Source of the DNA: an uncultured Clostridia bacterium
Lineage (GTDB): Bacteria > Bacillota > Clostridia > Oscillospirales > Acutalibacteraceae
Reading direction: 5' to 3'
Length of the DNA: 14,315 nt
Assembly: GCA_937877675.1 (NCBI GenBank)
Contig: CALEIS010000138.1
Span: 1-14,315, forward strand
Part shown: positions 14,114 through 14,315 of the stretch, one piece after another
Numbering within the stretch: the stretch's first letter is position 1
Layout: each line of letters opens with the position of its first letter
Made by a program: the position numbers and the translations under genes
The notes under the pieces: generated by a model
Told to the model about the DNA's origin: nothing
The model's input: only the letters and a program-made list of their open reading frames with translations
Database searches by the model: none

Positions 14114-14315
14114 ATGAAAGCAACTGGGATTGTGAGAAGAATAGACGATTTGGGAAGGGTTGTTATTCCGAAAGAGATTCGTCGCACTATGCGAATCCGT
14201 GAGGGCGACCCGTTGGAAATTTTTACCGCTGCTGATGGCGAGGTTATTTTTAAAAAGTATTCTCCCATTGGTGAGTTATCAGAATTTGCGAGTCAATACA
14301 CGGATGTATTGCACA
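14114..14315 (+). CDS. spoVT: SpoVT, stage V sporulation regulator (AbrB-type), N-terminal part, cut by window edge
   Basis: From ATG 14114, 67 codons are open to the window end. The protein begins MKATGIVRRIDDLGRVVIP and continues with KEIRRTMRIREGDPLEIF and GEVIFKKYSPIGELSEFA, which is nearly identical to the well-known N-terminus of Bacillus subtilis SpoVT. Residues 1-50 form the AbrB-type swapped-hairpin DNA-binding domain; the GAF-like sensory domain of the full-length protein (about 178 residues) lies beyond the edge. In Bacillus SpoVT tunes sigma-G genes in the forespore. SD GGAG (14101-14104) precedes the start by nine bases. A perfect dyad lies just upstream, and the gene is separated from the cassette before it by a strong terminator. 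Its presence indicates a spore-forming lineage. Confidence 0.95.
   Translation, partial: MKATGIVRRIDDLGRVVIPKEIRRTMRIREGDPLEIFTAADGEVIFKKYSPIGELSEFASQYTDVLH

Noticed and set aside
13990..14202. 70-codon frame across the last terminator and the start of spoVT
   Set aside because: It reads through the terminator stem and overlaps the unmistakable SpoVT frame in another phase.
1..14315. tRNA or rRNA genes, CRISPR arrays, insertion sequences, attachment sites
   Set aside because: No cloverleaf-type sequence, regularly spaced repeats, transposase or integrase frames, or flanking direct repeats were seen.

Overview
The window looks like a chromosomal segment of a low-GC, endospore-forming Firmicute of the class Clostridia. 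The evidence is A+T-rich intergenic DNA, consensus sigma-A promoters (TTGAnn-16/18-TATAAT, several with an extended TGG before the -10), purine-rich Shine-Dalgarno (SD) sites, standard genetic code, and a SpoVT start at the right edge. Family names come from motifs read by eye; no database search was possible. No gene-free stretch exceeds 300 bases.

Layout, left to right. (1) 1-1642, minus: the N-terminal 547 codons of a P2-type cation-transporting ATPase that runs off the left edge. Its leader carries a yybP-ykoY (Mn2+) riboswitch (1757-1845) whose 3' strand is shared with an intrinsic terminator (1726-1767), under a consensus promoter (1860-1888). (2) 1919-4302, minus: a two-gene operon of an MBOAT O-acyltransferase and an SGNH/AlgX-like membrane-anchored protein. 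Facing away from it is a 924-residue fusion of a YidC/Oxa1-type domain, extra transmembrane helices and an extracellular sulfatase/LtaS-type domain (4481-7255, plus). Together these look like a surface-polymer decoration locus. (3) 7433-9385, plus: an intracellular GH31 alpha-glycosidase. (4) 9512-10615, plus: an SLC13/ArsB-like permease with a TTG start. (5) 10688-10873: a short ORF whose first ten codons resemble an internal piece of SpoVT. (6) 11043-11843: a stand-alone RES-domain protein. (7) 11962-13948: five small genes in one direction, each with its own SD and ending at one terminator; all are unknown and three are membrane proteins. (8) 14114 onward: the SpoVT start, preceded by a perfect dyad.

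The MBOAT, SGNH and YidC-sulfatase genes share one divergent control region and plausibly act together outside the cell: the MBOAT moves acyl groups across the membrane, the SGNH protein finishes the transfer, and the sulfatase-type domain adds or removes a phospho-substituent. The most unusual item is the fusion, where the Oxa1-type domain has Asn where YidC insertases normally have the groove Arg. The remaining genes appear to be independent units separated by clear terminators.
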